NCBI RefSeq assembly: GCF_009711165.2 | Contig: NZ_WMID02000019.1 | Span: 59,926-123,925 of the forward strand | DNA: 64,000 nt | Direction of reading: 5' to 3' | DNA from: Flavobacterium sp. MC2016-06 | GTDB lineage: Bacteria; Bacteroidota; Bacteroidia; Flavobacteriales; Flavobacteriaceae | Part shown: in pieces, positions 18,301 through 26,935 of the stretch | Position numbering within the stretch: position 1 is the first letter of the stretch | How the letters are laid out: the number at the start of each line of letters is the position of its first letter | Notes under the pieces: model-generated | Databases searched by the model: none | The model's input: only the letters and a program-made list of their open reading frames with translations | Told to the model about the DNA's origin: nothing | Program-made: the position numbers and the translations under genes

Positions 18301-18451
18301 AAAAGCATCCGAATGGCTTAAGAATCAGGCAGAATTATATCCTTCTAATAAAATTATTCAGTGGAGTTTAGAAATGTACACTAAAAAACAATCGAATATT
18401 TTAACGGAAGACGAGAAAGACGGTGAAGTTCGAATCATTGAAAAACTTTAA
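15356..18451 (+). CDS. Secreted DUF5107 and tetratricopeptide-repeat protein
   Basis: 1031 residues with a signal peptide (ends near residue 20, FANAQ). The N-terminal part (about 30-400) matches the DUF5107 pattern, with ENDYIKLMILPEIGGKIWSA and RDIAMRGPWTSGGVEGNYGI, a fold resembling aldose-epimerase/galactose-mutarotase-like sugar-binding domains. From about residue 460 onward the chain is alpha-helical TPR repeats (YAPALSDLASLQIRKLEYKE and similar). The combination recurs in Bacteroidota carbohydrate loci, but I know of no assigned activity. It is 28 bp upstream of the M1 peptidase gene and probably co-transcribed with it. A sugar-binding or lyase/epimerase-like role is inferred only from the fold. 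Confidence 0.75.
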   Translation: MKLKPLLSILLFGSLFANAQNKPTIKEYKKVFTSYPFSDPDPIPKPDTKIYPYYRFDGFTDKPIQKEWKVIELENDYIKLMILPEIGGKIWSAVEKSTGKDFVYNNHVIKFRDIAMRGPWTSGGVEGNYGIIGHTPNCATPVDYITINREDGSVSCVIQAFDLLTRTSWKLDINLPKDKAYFTTNSFWFNSTEFEQPYYTWMNTGIKAANDLQFIYPGKSYLGHDGEHNSWPINKENGKDVSFYKNNDFGGYKSYHVFGKYNDFFGGYYHNEDFGMGRYSNHDDKAGKKIWIWGLSQQGMIWEKLLTDTDGQYVEVQSGRLFNQASENSSFTPFKQRSFTPYQTDSWTEYWFPVKQTKGFVKANNYGAVNVKTENGWLKIYLSPLQKLNEKLEVFNDGKKIYSKDISLSTLQLFKDSIQVSVDPNKIKLTLGENKLVWNSDPEDGNLARPMEIPKDFDNNSVYGLYLQGENYISFKDYIKAEEKLTACLQKDPNYAPALSDLASLQIRKLEYKEAVSTASKALAINTYDPEANYYYAIANLHLGNITDAKDGFDIAASSAAYRSASYTELSKIYFIENDQAKAIEYAAKSLLNNPYNLEGLQVLAVIYRLQNNAEKATEILTKINAVDPLNHFVGFEKFLLEKSDASKLHFTSLIRNEMPEQTYLELGIWYEKLNLKEDALNVFSMAVPNAEILYWKAFLENTKVDLSKIQPGISFPFRSETAEILEKLIPENDQWQLKYHLALIQWNRNNISKAKELFLQCGAKPADPAFYAAKVALMKDDSPLVISSLLQAIKLDNQGWRYSKLLTEHYIGQKQYDKALATVETFYKQHSENYLIGMLYAKTLLLNKKYAAADAFLTQLEILPFEGATIGRQLYHEAKLMQALAEIKNKQYKKALKFIADAKLFPQNLGVGKPYDENIDERLENWLDYQCYTNLKDTETAGKSLQKIITFSPKIDNTVMNFLPANQLVSAWAIEKTSSSQKASEWLKNQAELYPSNKIIQWSLEMYTKKQSNILTEDEKDGEVRIIEKL

Positions 18452-18479
18452 AAAAAACAATCCTTATAACTAAAACCAA

Positions 18480-20663
18480 ATGAATAAACATTTTTTAAAA
18501 TTAAGCTTTTTCAGCATTGTCCTTTTAGGATGCCAAAATATTGCGGCACAAACTGCTGATCAAAGCAAAGAAGACTTATCGACTTATAGAGTTACTGCTC
18601 AAAAAGTTAATGATTTGATTCACACAAAACTGGAAGTTTCTTTTGACTACGGAAAGAAATATTTGTACGGAAAAGAATGGGTTACTTTAAAACCTCATTT
18701 TTACGAAACAGAAACGCTTACTTTAGATGCTAAAGGAATGGATTTTAAAGAAATTGCTATTGTTGATGGCAAAAAAAATACGCCTTTAAAATACACGTAC
18801 GATGGTGAACAGCTTTTTATTACTTTAGACAAAAAATACAAAAGCACTGAAAAATATACCATTTTCATTGATTATACGTCTAAACCAGACGAATTAAAAG
18901 TAAAAGGAAGCGCTGCAATTACAGATGCAAAAGGATTGTATTTTATAAATCCTGAAGGAAAAGCTGATAAACCAATCCAGATTTGGACGCAAGGAGAATC
19001 TGAATCTTCTTCGGCTTGGTTTCCTACTATTGATAAACCAAACCAGAAAACAACGGATGAAATCATCATGACGGTTGATGCGAAATATGTAACCTTATCA
19101 AACGGTAAATTAACTTCGCAAAAAACAAATAATGACGGAACGCGTACTGATACTTGGAAAATGGATGTGCCGCATGCGCCTTATTTATTTATGATGGCTG
19201 TTGGTGATTTTAAAATCTATAAGGATTCTTATAAAGGAAAAGAAGTTAACTATTATTTAGAGCCAAAATATGCGCCTTACGCTAAACAAATTTTTGGAAA
19301 AACGCCAGATATGATGGCTTTTTACGGTAAAATATTAGGTGTAGAATATCCGTGGGTAAAATATTCTCAAATTGTTGCGAGAGATTATGTTTCTGGTGCA
19401 ATGGAAAATACTTCGGCTACTTTACACGGTGAACATGTGCAAAAAACAGAAAGAGAATTATTAGACGATAATCAAGAAAGTACTATTGCTCACGAACTTT
19501 TTCACCAATGGTTTGGTGATTATGTAACGGCTGAATCTTGGTCTAATTTAACCATGAACGAATCTTTTGCCACTTTTGGTGAAGTGCTTTGGCACGGACA
19601 CGATGCAGGACAAGATGCTGAAGACAGATCACGTTATGAGAAATTACAAAATTATCTGCGTTCTCAAAAAAATGGTATCAGCCCGATTTTAGCTCGTTTT
19701 TATTACAAAGAAAGAGACGATATGTTTGATAATATCAGCTACTCTAAAGGATCTATTATTTTATACGCTTTAAAAAATCAAATGGGAGACGAAGCGTTTT
19801 TTAAATCACTAGAGCTTTATTTAAAGACAAATGCTTATAAAACCGGAGAACCACACCAATTGCGTTTGACGATGGAAGAAGTGAGCGGAAAAGACTGGCT
19901 TCCGTATTTTAATCAATGGTATTATAAAGGCGGAAATCCTATTTTGGATGTTAACTATAGATATGCTGACGGAAAAGTTACTATTTCTGTAAACCAAACT
20001 CAAGACAGTTCTGTAGAACCTTTCAGTCTGCCTTTAAAAGTTGATTTCTATGTAAATGGAACCAAAATAACAAAGGATATTTTAATTGATAAAAAAGAAC
20101 AAAGTTTCAGCTTTGAGCTTCCTGCTAAACCTACTTTTATAGATTTAGATCCAGATAAAATTTTGGTTGGTGAGATTATCGTAAACAGAAAAACTGCAGC
20201 CGATTATCTTTTTCAATACAAAAATGCACCTTCTTATTATAACAGAATCGAGGCTTTAAAATTTAGTGCAAAAGATAAGAGCGCAGAGTCACAGCAAATA
20301 GCATTGGCTGGTTTAACAGATCAACAAGATGATTTGAGAGTTATGAGTATTAGAGGAATTGACTTGAGAGATAATCAAGTAAAAGATGCGGCTCTAAAAA
20401 CACTTCTTGACATCGCTAAAAATGATAAAAAGACAAATGCTAGAGCGGCGGCAATCTTAAAATTGGCTTCAACTGGCGATGCTTCGTATAAAGCATTAAT
20501 GCAGGAAAGCATCAAAGATCAATCGTATTATGTAATTGCTGCAGGTATCAGCGGCTTAACAAAATATGCTCCAGAAGAGGCTGACAAAGCTTTGGCTGCT
20601 TTAGACGCAGACACGAAAGATCACGTAGCTCCTTTGCTTAAAAGATTTAACAACCAGAAATAA
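18480..20663 (+). CDS. M1-family zinc metallopeptidase
   Basis: 727 residues. An export signal is present; both a lipobox-like LLGC (Cys18) and a possible signal peptidase I site after AAQ are seen. The GAMEN exopeptidase motif is at 306-310. The zinc site is complete: HELFH (338-342) and the third ligand Glu361 in the NESFA motif, 18 residues later. The C-terminus (about 570-727) is a series of HEAT-like helices. M1 enzymes remove N-terminal residues from peptides. It is a plain aminopeptidase by motif, but its place in the locus suggests it may process peptide parts of a glycoconjugate. Confidence 0.93.
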   Translation: MNKHFLKLSFFSIVLLGCQNIAAQTADQSKEDLSTYRVTAQKVNDLIHTKLEVSFDYGKKYLYGKEWVTLKPHFYETETLTLDAKGMDFKEIAIVDGKKNTPLKYTYDGEQLFITLDKKYKSTEKYTIFIDYTSKPDELKVKGSAAITDAKGLYFINPEGKADKPIQIWTQGESESSSAWFPTIDKPNQKTTDEIIMTVDAKYVTLSNGKLTSQKTNNDGTRTDTWKMDVPHAPYLFMMAVGDFKIYKDSYKGKEVNYYLEPKYAPYAKQIFGKTPDMMAFYGKILGVEYPWVKYSQIVARDYVSGAMENTSATLHGEHVQKTERELLDDNQESTIAHELFHQWFGDYVTAESWSNLTMNESFATFGEVLWHGHDAGQDAEDRSRYEKLQNYLRSQKNGISPILARFYYKERDDMFDNISYSKGSIILYALKNQMGDEAFFKSLELYLKTNAYKTGEPHQLRLTMEEVSGKDWLPYFNQWYYKGGNPILDVNYRYADGKVTISVNQTQDSSVEPFSLPLKVDFYVNGTKITKDILIDKKEQSFSFELPAKPTFIDLDPDKILVGEIIVNRKTAADYLFQYKNAPSYYNRIEALKFSAKDKSAESQQIALAGLTDQQDDLRVMSIRGIDLRDNQVKDAALKTLLDIAKNDKKTNARAAAILKLASTGDASYKALMQESIKDQSYYVIAAGISGLTKYAPEEADKALAALDADTKDHVAPLLKRFNNQK

Positions 20664-20691
20664 TCAATTGCGTATAATTATTTTCAACACA

Positions 20692-20820
20692 CATAGCGCT
20701 CAATGTCATTAAGCTAAGAATTATTTAAAAAGTCTCACGCAGATTTTAGCGGAATACAAATAAAAAAATCTGCGAAATCTGCGTGAAAAAATATCATAAT
20801 TTAATGACATTGGCATAGCG
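20692..20820. repeat. Nested palindromes between the M1 and DUF3472 genes
   Basis: Outer ATGTCATTAA (20703-20712) pairs with TTAATGACAT (20801-20810). Inside it TCACGCAGATTT (20735-20746) pairs with AAATCTGCGTGA (20775-20786). The inner element uses the 'cgcagattt' word also present in family A. Confidence 0.8.
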
Positions 20821-20888
20821 CTTTATAGAAAGAAATGTATTTCTTTTTTATGTTCTGGCTTTAAAATAAAATCTAAATTATCTATAAA

Positions 20889-22211
20889 ATGAAAAACCTA
20901 TTTTACTTCTTCCTTGCTTTAGTATTGGTATCTTTTTCGTCTGTAGATAAAGAGGATTCTTCTGTTAAAGAAAAAAATCTTAAGAATCCAGAAATAGCCA
21001 TTTCTCTCCCTTTGGCTGGTAATGCTTTCAGCTCTAAACACATCGACGGAAGCAATACTATTACAGAAAATGGTATAGAAAACTGGACTGATTCTGACGA
21101 AGTTTTTACTGTGTTTTTTAAAATTTCTCAAGCAGGAACTTTTCAAATTACGGTAGAAGAATCTGTAGAGGTTTATGGAAAATCTGAATTGGAATTTTCT
21201 ATCAACAACGAAACCAAAAAGGTAAAGTTTACAGCTTCAAAAAAAGCAGTTATTGCTGGCACTTGGGCTGTCAATACAGCGGGCTACGCTGCACTAAAAA
21301 TAAAAGGAATCAGTAAAACAGGCGATCGTTTTCCATCTATTAATCGATTGACTATTACGAGCCCAGATTACAACAACAAAATATCGTATGTACCTAATAA
21401 CGAAGGTAATTTTTATCATTGGGGACGACGCGGTCCATCGGTGCATTTAAATTATCAAGTTCCAGAAAATACCAATGCCGAATGGTATTACAACGAACTT
21501 ACGGTTCCTGTAAACGAAGACAAAATTGGTTCTTATTTTATGGCAGATGGTTTTGGCGAAGGTTATTTTGGCATTCAAGTAAACTCGGCATCAGAAAGAA
21601 GAGTTTTATTTTCGGTTTGGAGTCCGTTTAATACCGATGATCCTAATAGCATTCCAGAATTGCATAAAATTAAAATGCTTAAAAAAGGAGAAGATGTTCA
21701 TACGGGAGAATTCGGAAATGAAGGTTCTGGCGGACAGAGTTATCTTCAATACAATTGGAAAGCTGGAAATACTTATAAATTTCTGCTTCACGGAATTCCT
21801 CAAAGTAACAATTCTACCAACTATACAGCTTATTTCTTTGCTCCGGAATTAGATAAATGGCTATTAATTGCGAGTTTTAATCGTCCAGAAACCAATACGT
21901 ATTTGAAAAGATTTCATTCTTTTTTAGAAAATTTTGTTCCCGAAGAAGGCGATTTATCACGCAAAGTTTTATTTAATAATCAATGGGTTTGCGACGAAAA
22001 AGGAATTTGGACCGAAATTAATGCTGCACGTTTCACAACTGATAATACGGGCGCAAAAGAATACCGAATGGATTTTGCCGGCGGCACTGATAAAGGTTCT
22101 TTCTATTTAAAAAATGGAGGTTTTTTTAATAATGCTACCACACCAAAAACCATTTTTACAAGACCTTTAACGAATAGAATGCCTGAGATAAATTTTGATT
22201 TGTTACCCTGA
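20889..22211 (+). CDS. Secreted DUF5077/DUF3472 protein
   Basis: 440 residues, beginning with a hydrophobic export segment (FFLALVLVSFSS). The first part (about 35-155) resembles the DUF5077 beta-sandwich, the remainder the DUF3472 domain (NFYHWGRRGPSVHLNYQVP, then FNNQWVCDEKGIWTEINAARFT). Such proteins are common in Bacteroidota carbohydrate loci; no activity is established to my knowledge. It is the last gene of the rightward series, closed by a large palindrome and a bidirectional terminator. A glycan-binding or hydrolytic role is plausible but unproved. Confidence 0.75.
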   Translation: MKNLFYFFLALVLVSFSSVDKEDSSVKEKNLKNPEIAISLPLAGNAFSSKHIDGSNTITENGIENWTDSDEVFTVFFKISQAGTFQITVEESVEVYGKSELEFSINNETKKVKFTASKKAVIAGTWAVNTAGYAALKIKGISKTGDRFPSINRLTITSPDYNNKISYVPNNEGNFYHWGRRGPSVHLNYQVPENTNAEWYYNELTVPVNEDKIGSYFMADGFGEGYFGIQVNSASERRVLFSVWSPFNTDDPNSIPELHKIKMLKKGEDVHTGEFGNEGSGGQSYLQYNWKAGNTYKFLLHGIPQSNNSTNYTAYFFAPELDKWLLIASFNRPETNTYLKRFHSFLENFVPEEGDLSRKVLFNNQWVCDEKGIWTEINAARFTTDNTGAKEYRMDFAGGTDKGSFYLKNGGFFNNATTPKTIFTRPLTNRMPEINFDLLP

Positions 22212-22219
22212 ATTTATAA

Positions 22220-22307
22220 TATCCTGCAAGGTCTTTTTCTGACCTTGTAGGTATGTTTTTAGATAACTATTGAAACCTACAAGGTCAGAAAAAGACCTTG
22301 CAGGATA
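22220..22307. repeat. Inverted repeat with perfect 33-nt arms (family D)
   Basis: Arms 22220-22252 and 22275-22307 are perfect complements with a 22-nt loop. Each arm is itself a hairpin (CAAGGTC...GACCTTG). It shares the TCCTGCAAGG word with the element at 10768. Confidence 0.92.
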
Positions 22308-22320
22308 ACGTAATACAACA

Positions 22321-22358
22321 AAAAAAGGGCATCTTAAATGGATAAGATGCCCTTTTTT
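22321..22358. terminator. Bidirectional terminator between the DUF3472 and OsmC genes
   Basis: AAAAAAGGGCATCTTA and its exact complement enclose a 6-nt loop, giving a U run in either direction. It serves the convergent genes on both sides. Confidence 0.92.
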
Positions 22359-22378
22359 ATTGTTATAATTACAAAAAA

Positions 22379-22780
22379 CTATTTCCAGTCAAACGTAATT
22401 CTTTTCTCGATTTCACTGCTTAAACTTAAGAAAACCGGGCAGGTCATCGCTGCGCGTTCTAGAATCGTTTTGCTTTTTTCATCAACGTCACCTTTCATTT
22501 CAAAAGCAATTTCAATAGCGCCAATTCTTCTTGGTTCTGCATTCATAATCTTTGTTACCTCAGCAGTAGAATCGTTGATATTGACTTCCATATCACGAGC
22601 TTTAATTCCCATAATAGTCATCATACAACTTGCTAAAGCATTGGCAACAGTATCTGTAGGAGAAAAAGCTTCTCCTTTTCCGTTATTGTCTAGTGGTGCA
22701 TCAGAAATGATTTCGCTTCCAGACTGCACATGAATTGATTTTGTTCTTAAATCGCCTAAATAGGTTACTTTTGATGTCAT
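22379..22780 (-). CDS. OsmC-family protein
   Basis: 133 residues, the usual OsmC/Ohr length. The two family cysteines are present: Cys52 in ALASCMMTIMG and Cys114 in AAMTCPVFLSL. The long central helix and the FSPTD motif also fit. Members reduce organic or inorganic hydroperoxides, or are of unassigned function (YhfA-like); this sequence looks more like the latter group. Its ATG overlaps the stop of the upstream LysM gene by one base (TAATG), indicating translational coupling. It is closed by the bidirectional terminator at 22321-22358. Confidence 0.9.
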   Translation of the reverse strand: MTSKVTYLGDLRTKSIHVQSGSEIISDAPLDNNGKGEAFSPTDTVANALASCMMTIMGIKARDMEVNINDSTAEVTKIMNAEPRRIGAIEIAFEMKGDVDEKSKTILERAAMTCPVFLSLSSEIEKRITFDWK

Positions 22781-24873
22781 TAATTTGCTACTTTTAAAGT
22801 TAAATCGGTGTCATAATATAAAATGTAAACACCTTTGTTTGCGTGACCGCCATCTTCTTTTTTATAAAATTGAAATTTATTGTCAACTTGTTCCGTTGTC
22901 ATTAAATCTGCAGTTTCCTGATATGTTTTTCCTTGTACCAAACGCATCATGGTATCAAAAGTTACATCAAATCCTCTTGTTGCATAAGAGTTTGGATTTA
23001 CTTTGTTTTTCAATCTGTATTCTTTCTCAAAAATTAAAACAGCTTGTTCGTCACTTTCTCTAGTTACAGAAGGATACATTAGATTTAGTTTTACCAAATT
23101 ATCAAAACTAATTTCATCTGTATCTAATGTGCTGTTTGGTTCTAAAATTACTAATTGTACCTGACACGTTTTTTGTGCATCGATCAACGCTTTAATCGTT
23201 GTTTTAACCATTGCTGTATTTCCCGTTTCCATTACAACATAATTTATTCTATTAGGCAGTAAAAGACTTTTTAGATTGGCAACATCCAAACCTCCTGTTT
23301 CTGATAAGGCTGCAAAAACAACTCCTTTTTGATTTTGTTTGATGTAGCTTACAACAGATTCTTTTTTCTTGTCTACAACTGCTACAATATTTCCGTTTTT
23401 AGAACGCATATAATCAAAAATCGAATTTTTAACTACATCATTAGAAGGTATCGTTTGATACAAGTTTTCTATTGGGTTTGCGCTGTCTTTTGATAATGGC
23501 GAAATCACAGGTACATTATACATGCGTAATGTATTGGCGGTAGATTCGGCATTAGTTTGATAAAATGGCCCAATAACAGCATTTGCATCCTGCAGTTTAT
23601 TTTGAGCAATTAAACTCGAAACATTTGATGTTGTTTTGGTTTCCTGAGAATCATAAATGGCAACATCAATAGGAAGTTTTAAAGTCTTTGCAGAATCAAT
23701 TGCCATCATAGCTCCCGAATAAAAATCAAGAGTCATGTTTAAGAATTTGTCTGATTTTAAACGATTATTAATACTCGTTGTATCATTTTGCATTTTAGCA
23801 ATATTAAACGGCAGTAATAAAACTAATTTCTGACGTTCTGTTTGTCCTCTTTTTTTAGTTAAAGCTACAACTTCTGGATCTGCTTCATCTGATTTAACCG
23901 TTCCAATGATTTTTATTCCTCCACCAGATGTTGGAATGTATGCTGGCTTTTCTTCTACTCTTTCTGTTGGTTTATCTACCGTTTTTTCAACAACTGGCTG
24001 TTGCTGCGCCACAATTGGAACTGCTGCAACATATCCTGACGGAACTTTTAAAACCATTCCTTCTTTTACTCCTTCAGAAAGCGACGGGTTTAATTCTGTC
24101 AATTCTTCTTGAGTTAAATGAAATGTTCTTCCTAAACTATAAAAAGTTTCTTTTGGCTTTACTTGATAATCCATGTAAGTAGTTCCTTTTCTAGGAGCCT
24201 CAACTGCTTTTTTAGTGGTAGCAGATATAGCCGCTGGAGCTGTATTTTCTGTTTTAGGAGCCGTTCCTTTTATTGTAACACGATAACCAACTGGTAGACT
24301 AGAAACAATCTCTGGATTGCGTTTTTCTAAATCTTCGATAGTTGTATTGTATTGTTTTGCTATAGAATACTTTGTTTCTTTAGCAGTAACATCATGATAA
24401 ATGTATTTTTCTTGTCCTGAAGTTTTAACGGGCGATGCTGCTTTTGGTGCTGCACCTTTTACTGGAATTACCAATGTCTGACCAGTTTGCAAACCGTTAG
24501 TTACTAAAAAAGGGTTTGCCGTTTTTAATGCATCATCAGAAACACCGTATTTTTTTTCTATTCCAAATAAAGTTTCTTTAGGTTGTACTTCATGTGTTAC
24601 TTCTTTTGCAGGAGAAGCTGTTTTTACTGCAGCTGTTTCAGTTTTTGCATTCCCTCCAGATTTAGTTGGAATTAACAATACTGTATTTGGAGCCAATGAA
24701 GTTCTAGCATCTGGATTTAGTGCATAAATATCATAAGGCGTAACCTTAAATTTTACAGCAATCTGATTAACCGTTTCTCCGCTTGAGACCTTGTACTTTA
24801 CTACTTTTTCCTGAGAAAAAGCATTACAGGTAACAAAGAAAATAAGAGATAATAATGTTGAATAATATTTCAT
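22780..24873 (-). CDS. LysM-repeat protein with periplasmic substrate-binding-like domain
   Basis: 697 residues. A signal peptide (ending CNAFSQ) is followed by four LysM repeats at about residues 25-70, 93-140, 152-200 and 233-280. From about residue 330 the chain resembles a type 1 periplasmic-binding (LivJ-like) domain (VLLLPFNIAKM, DFYSGAMMAIDSAK, NAVIGPFYQTN, VISPLSK). LysM repeats bind peptidoglycan, so the protein is probably tethered to the cell wall in the periplasm. It is translationally coupled to the OsmC gene downstream. LysM plus binding-protein architectures are common in Bacteroidota, but the ligand is unknown. Confidence 0.85.
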   Translation of the reverse strand: MKYYSTLLSLIFFVTCNAFSQEKVVKYKVSSGETVNQIAVKFKVTPYDIYALNPDARTSLAPNTVLLIPTKSGGNAKTETAAVKTASPAKEVTHEVQPKETLFGIEKKYGVSDDALKTANPFLVTNGLQTGQTLVIPVKGAAPKAASPVKTSGQEKYIYHDVTAKETKYSIAKQYNTTIEDLEKRNPEIVSSLPVGYRVTIKGTAPKTENTAPAAISATTKKAVEAPRKGTTYMDYQVKPKETFYSLGRTFHLTQEELTELNPSLSEGVKEGMVLKVPSGYVAAVPIVAQQQPVVEKTVDKPTERVEEKPAYIPTSGGGIKIIGTVKSDEADPEVVALTKKRGQTERQKLVLLLPFNIAKMQNDTTSINNRLKSDKFLNMTLDFYSGAMMAIDSAKTLKLPIDVAIYDSQETKTTSNVSSLIAQNKLQDANAVIGPFYQTNAESTANTLRMYNVPVISPLSKDSANPIENLYQTIPSNDVVKNSIFDYMRSKNGNIVAVVDKKKESVVSYIKQNQKGVVFAALSETGGLDVANLKSLLLPNRINYVVMETGNTAMVKTTIKALIDAQKTCQVQLVILEPNSTLDTDEISFDNLVKLNLMYPSVTRESDEQAVLIFEKEYRLKNKVNPNSYATRGFDVTFDTMMRLVQGKTYQETADLMTTEQVDNKFQFYKKEDGGHANKGVYILYYDTDLTLKVAN

Positions 24874-24966
24874 AATAAGGCTTAAAACAATTTAATTTCT
24901 AATTAAAAAACAAGTTACTAATTTCTCGTAAATCAAGATTCGAGCCACTTGTTAATTTTGCTATAA

Positions 24967-26874
24967 TTATTCTCTAAGATCGATTTCTACTTTAGCAATA
25001 ATTATACTTTTATATAACTCATCTTCTTCCTTTTTCTTGCATTGATATAAAACTTCTTCCATGTTTTGGAACTTATCCGAATAAACATAATACGAAAGAC
25101 TGTTTATATTAAAAAAGAAACTAGCGTTAAAATCGCCAGAGTCAATAAGTTTCATAATTAACTTATCTCTTAATGATGAGTCTGTAAATATACCTAAAAC
25201 TAAGTAATAGCCATTTGAAACTTCTTTAAGATTATCAAAAACTTCAACATTGACCGTTTTGTCCTTTCTAAGTGGATTTTCTTTCAATTCGTGCTTCATT
25301 TCTTCTATCGAAACGGTTTTAGAAACTACAGGATTAGTTTGGTTTTTAATGGCTTCATCTTGATATTTTTTTAGTTTTACCAAAGCCAGTTTGTCATCAA
25401 ATTTTCTAGCTTCCATGCTGTAATAATTTGCTTTGCTGATGTGTCTTTTTACTTCGATCTGCTTTTGATTATCAAGCGAATCGATTTTGGCAATTAAGGA
25501 TTGATTTTTTGCATCGCCTTCTTCCTGATTTATTTTATAGCGTTTAATGTCTTCTAAAGTAATACGCTTTTGCAGTGAAGTTGTATTATTATTCTTTTCG
25601 CTTTCGCGGATTTTCTTTTTGTATTCTTGATTTTCTTCAACTGCAATTCGTTCTACTTTATTCATCAAACCTGCGTAAGCTTTTCGGTTTTCTGCCAATT
25701 CTTTTTTCAATTGAGAAGATAAATCACTGGTTTTTCCGATACTTTCATACGATTGTTTTTCTAAACGTTTCGATTCGTCAACATTCAAAACATCCATTCT
25801 TTTTAATTCAACTAAATCATCATTCATTGTATTGACCAGCGAATCTAATTTTGCCATTAAAATATCCTGCACATTTTTATTGGCTTCTAAAACTAATCTC
25901 AATTTTTCAACCGAATTATCTTTAGAACCATTCATATCATTCAGATTCACTTTCAAATCATTAATCTTTATAATTTTCTGATTCATTTCTTTCTGAATAA
26001 CCAATCGGTCTTTTAGATCTTCAAGTTCGGCTGTTTTGGCTTTTGTTTTTTCAACCACAACTTGCTTTTCGGCCAAAGCCATCATTAACTCTTCGCTTTC
26101 GTTGGCTGGTTTAATTTCTTTTGTATTAATGGCTAATTTATTGCCTACAATTAATCCGTTTACTATTTCAGGATTTTGAGATTCTAACTGATCGATCGAA
26201 ATTCCGTATTTTTTAGCAATAGAAAATTTGGTTTCTTTAGGTTCAACCACATGAAAAATAGTTTCCTGATTAATCACACGAACTCTTCCGTCTAATGTTT
26301 TTCGTTTGTTCGGAACTGCCACAGTCTGCCCAATCTGTAAACCATTTTGAAGTAAATCTTTATTTAAATTTTCTAAATCCTGCACCGAAACATTGTATTG
26401 TCTGGCAATGCTGAATAAAGATTCTTTTGGCGCAACTAAATGGGTTTGTTTGGAAGAAGATGTAGCTTCAGTCTTACTAAGATTGGAAGCACTTTCTGGA
26501 ATAACTAATTCTTGACCAATTTGAAGACCGCTGGCAAGAATGTCAAGATTTGCATTCTGGATTGCTTCTACAGAAACATTGTACTGTTTGGATAACCCAA
26601 AAAGAGTTTCTTTTGCTGCAACAATATGGGTTTGCTGCTTTAGATTTTGTTTTTCTGCGGCATGAACAGGAATCTTAAGAATTTGGTTGTCTTTAATTCC
26701 GTTTTGCGATTCAGGATTGAGTTTATAAATCTCGTCTATAGAAACTTTATACTTTTGGGCAATAAAATAAGCTGTTTCTCCTTTTTGAATTTTGTGCTCA
26801 ATAATTGAATCTTGCGCAGTTATTTTGTTAAAAGACAAAATAAACACAAGAGAAATCGTTAAAAATTCTCTCAT
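24967..26874 (-). CDS. LysM-repeat protein with coiled coil and SPOR-like C-terminus
   Basis: 635 residues. After a signal peptide (ending NKITAQ), four LysM repeats lie at about residues 25-70, 80-127, 141-188 and 204-250. A long charged coiled-coil region spans about 260-520, and the C-terminal ~90 residues (NGYYLVLGIFTDSSLRDKLI...YYVYSDKF) look like a SPOR-type peptidoglycan-binding domain. It probably forms a periplasmic scaffold on the cell wall. It shares its LysM layout with the next gene downstream (93 bp away, same strand), so the pair may have arisen by duplication with different C-terminal modules. Confidence 0.8.
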   Translation of the reverse strand: MREFLTISLVFILSFNKITAQDSIIEHKIQKGETAYFIAQKYKVSIDEIYKLNPESQNGIKDNQILKIPVHAAEKQNLKQQTHIVAAKETLFGLSKQYNVSVEAIQNANLDILASGLQIGQELVIPESASNLSKTEATSSSKQTHLVAPKESLFSIARQYNVSVQDLENLNKDLLQNGLQIGQTVAVPNKRKTLDGRVRVINQETIFHVVEPKETKFSIAKKYGISIDQLESQNPEIVNGLIVGNKLAINTKEIKPANESEELMMALAEKQVVVEKTKAKTAELEDLKDRLVIQKEMNQKIIKINDLKVNLNDMNGSKDNSVEKLRLVLEANKNVQDILMAKLDSLVNTMNDDLVELKRMDVLNVDESKRLEKQSYESIGKTSDLSSQLKKELAENRKAYAGLMNKVERIAVEENQEYKKKIRESEKNNNTTSLQKRITLEDIKRYKINQEEGDAKNQSLIAKIDSLDNQKQIEVKRHISKANYYSMEARKFDDKLALVKLKKYQDEAIKNQTNPVVSKTVSIEEMKHELKENPLRKDKTVNVEVFDNLKEVSNGYYLVLGIFTDSSLRDKLIMKLIDSGDFNASFFFNINSLSYYVYSDKFQNMEEVLYQCKKKEEDELYKSIIIAKVEIDLRE

Positions 26875-26890
26875 AAATAGTAGGTTTAAA

Positions 26891-26925
26891 AAATTAAGGC
26901 ATTACAAATGTAACGCCTTAATTTT
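26891..26925 (-). terminator. Terminator of guaA
   Basis: AAATTAAGGCATTAC pairs with GTAACGCCTTAATTT (one G-U pair), with a T run on the minus strand, 11 bp beyond the guaA stop. The loop region also reads TACATTTG on the minus strand (26912-26905), a perfect -7 box 31 nt before the LysM gene ATG. Confidence 0.85.
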
Positions 26926-26935
26926 AAAAATAATA

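Noticed and set aside
22338..22733. 131-codon frame opposite the OsmC gene
   Set aside because: It is the complement of a well-supported gene, starts inside a terminator and has no family features.
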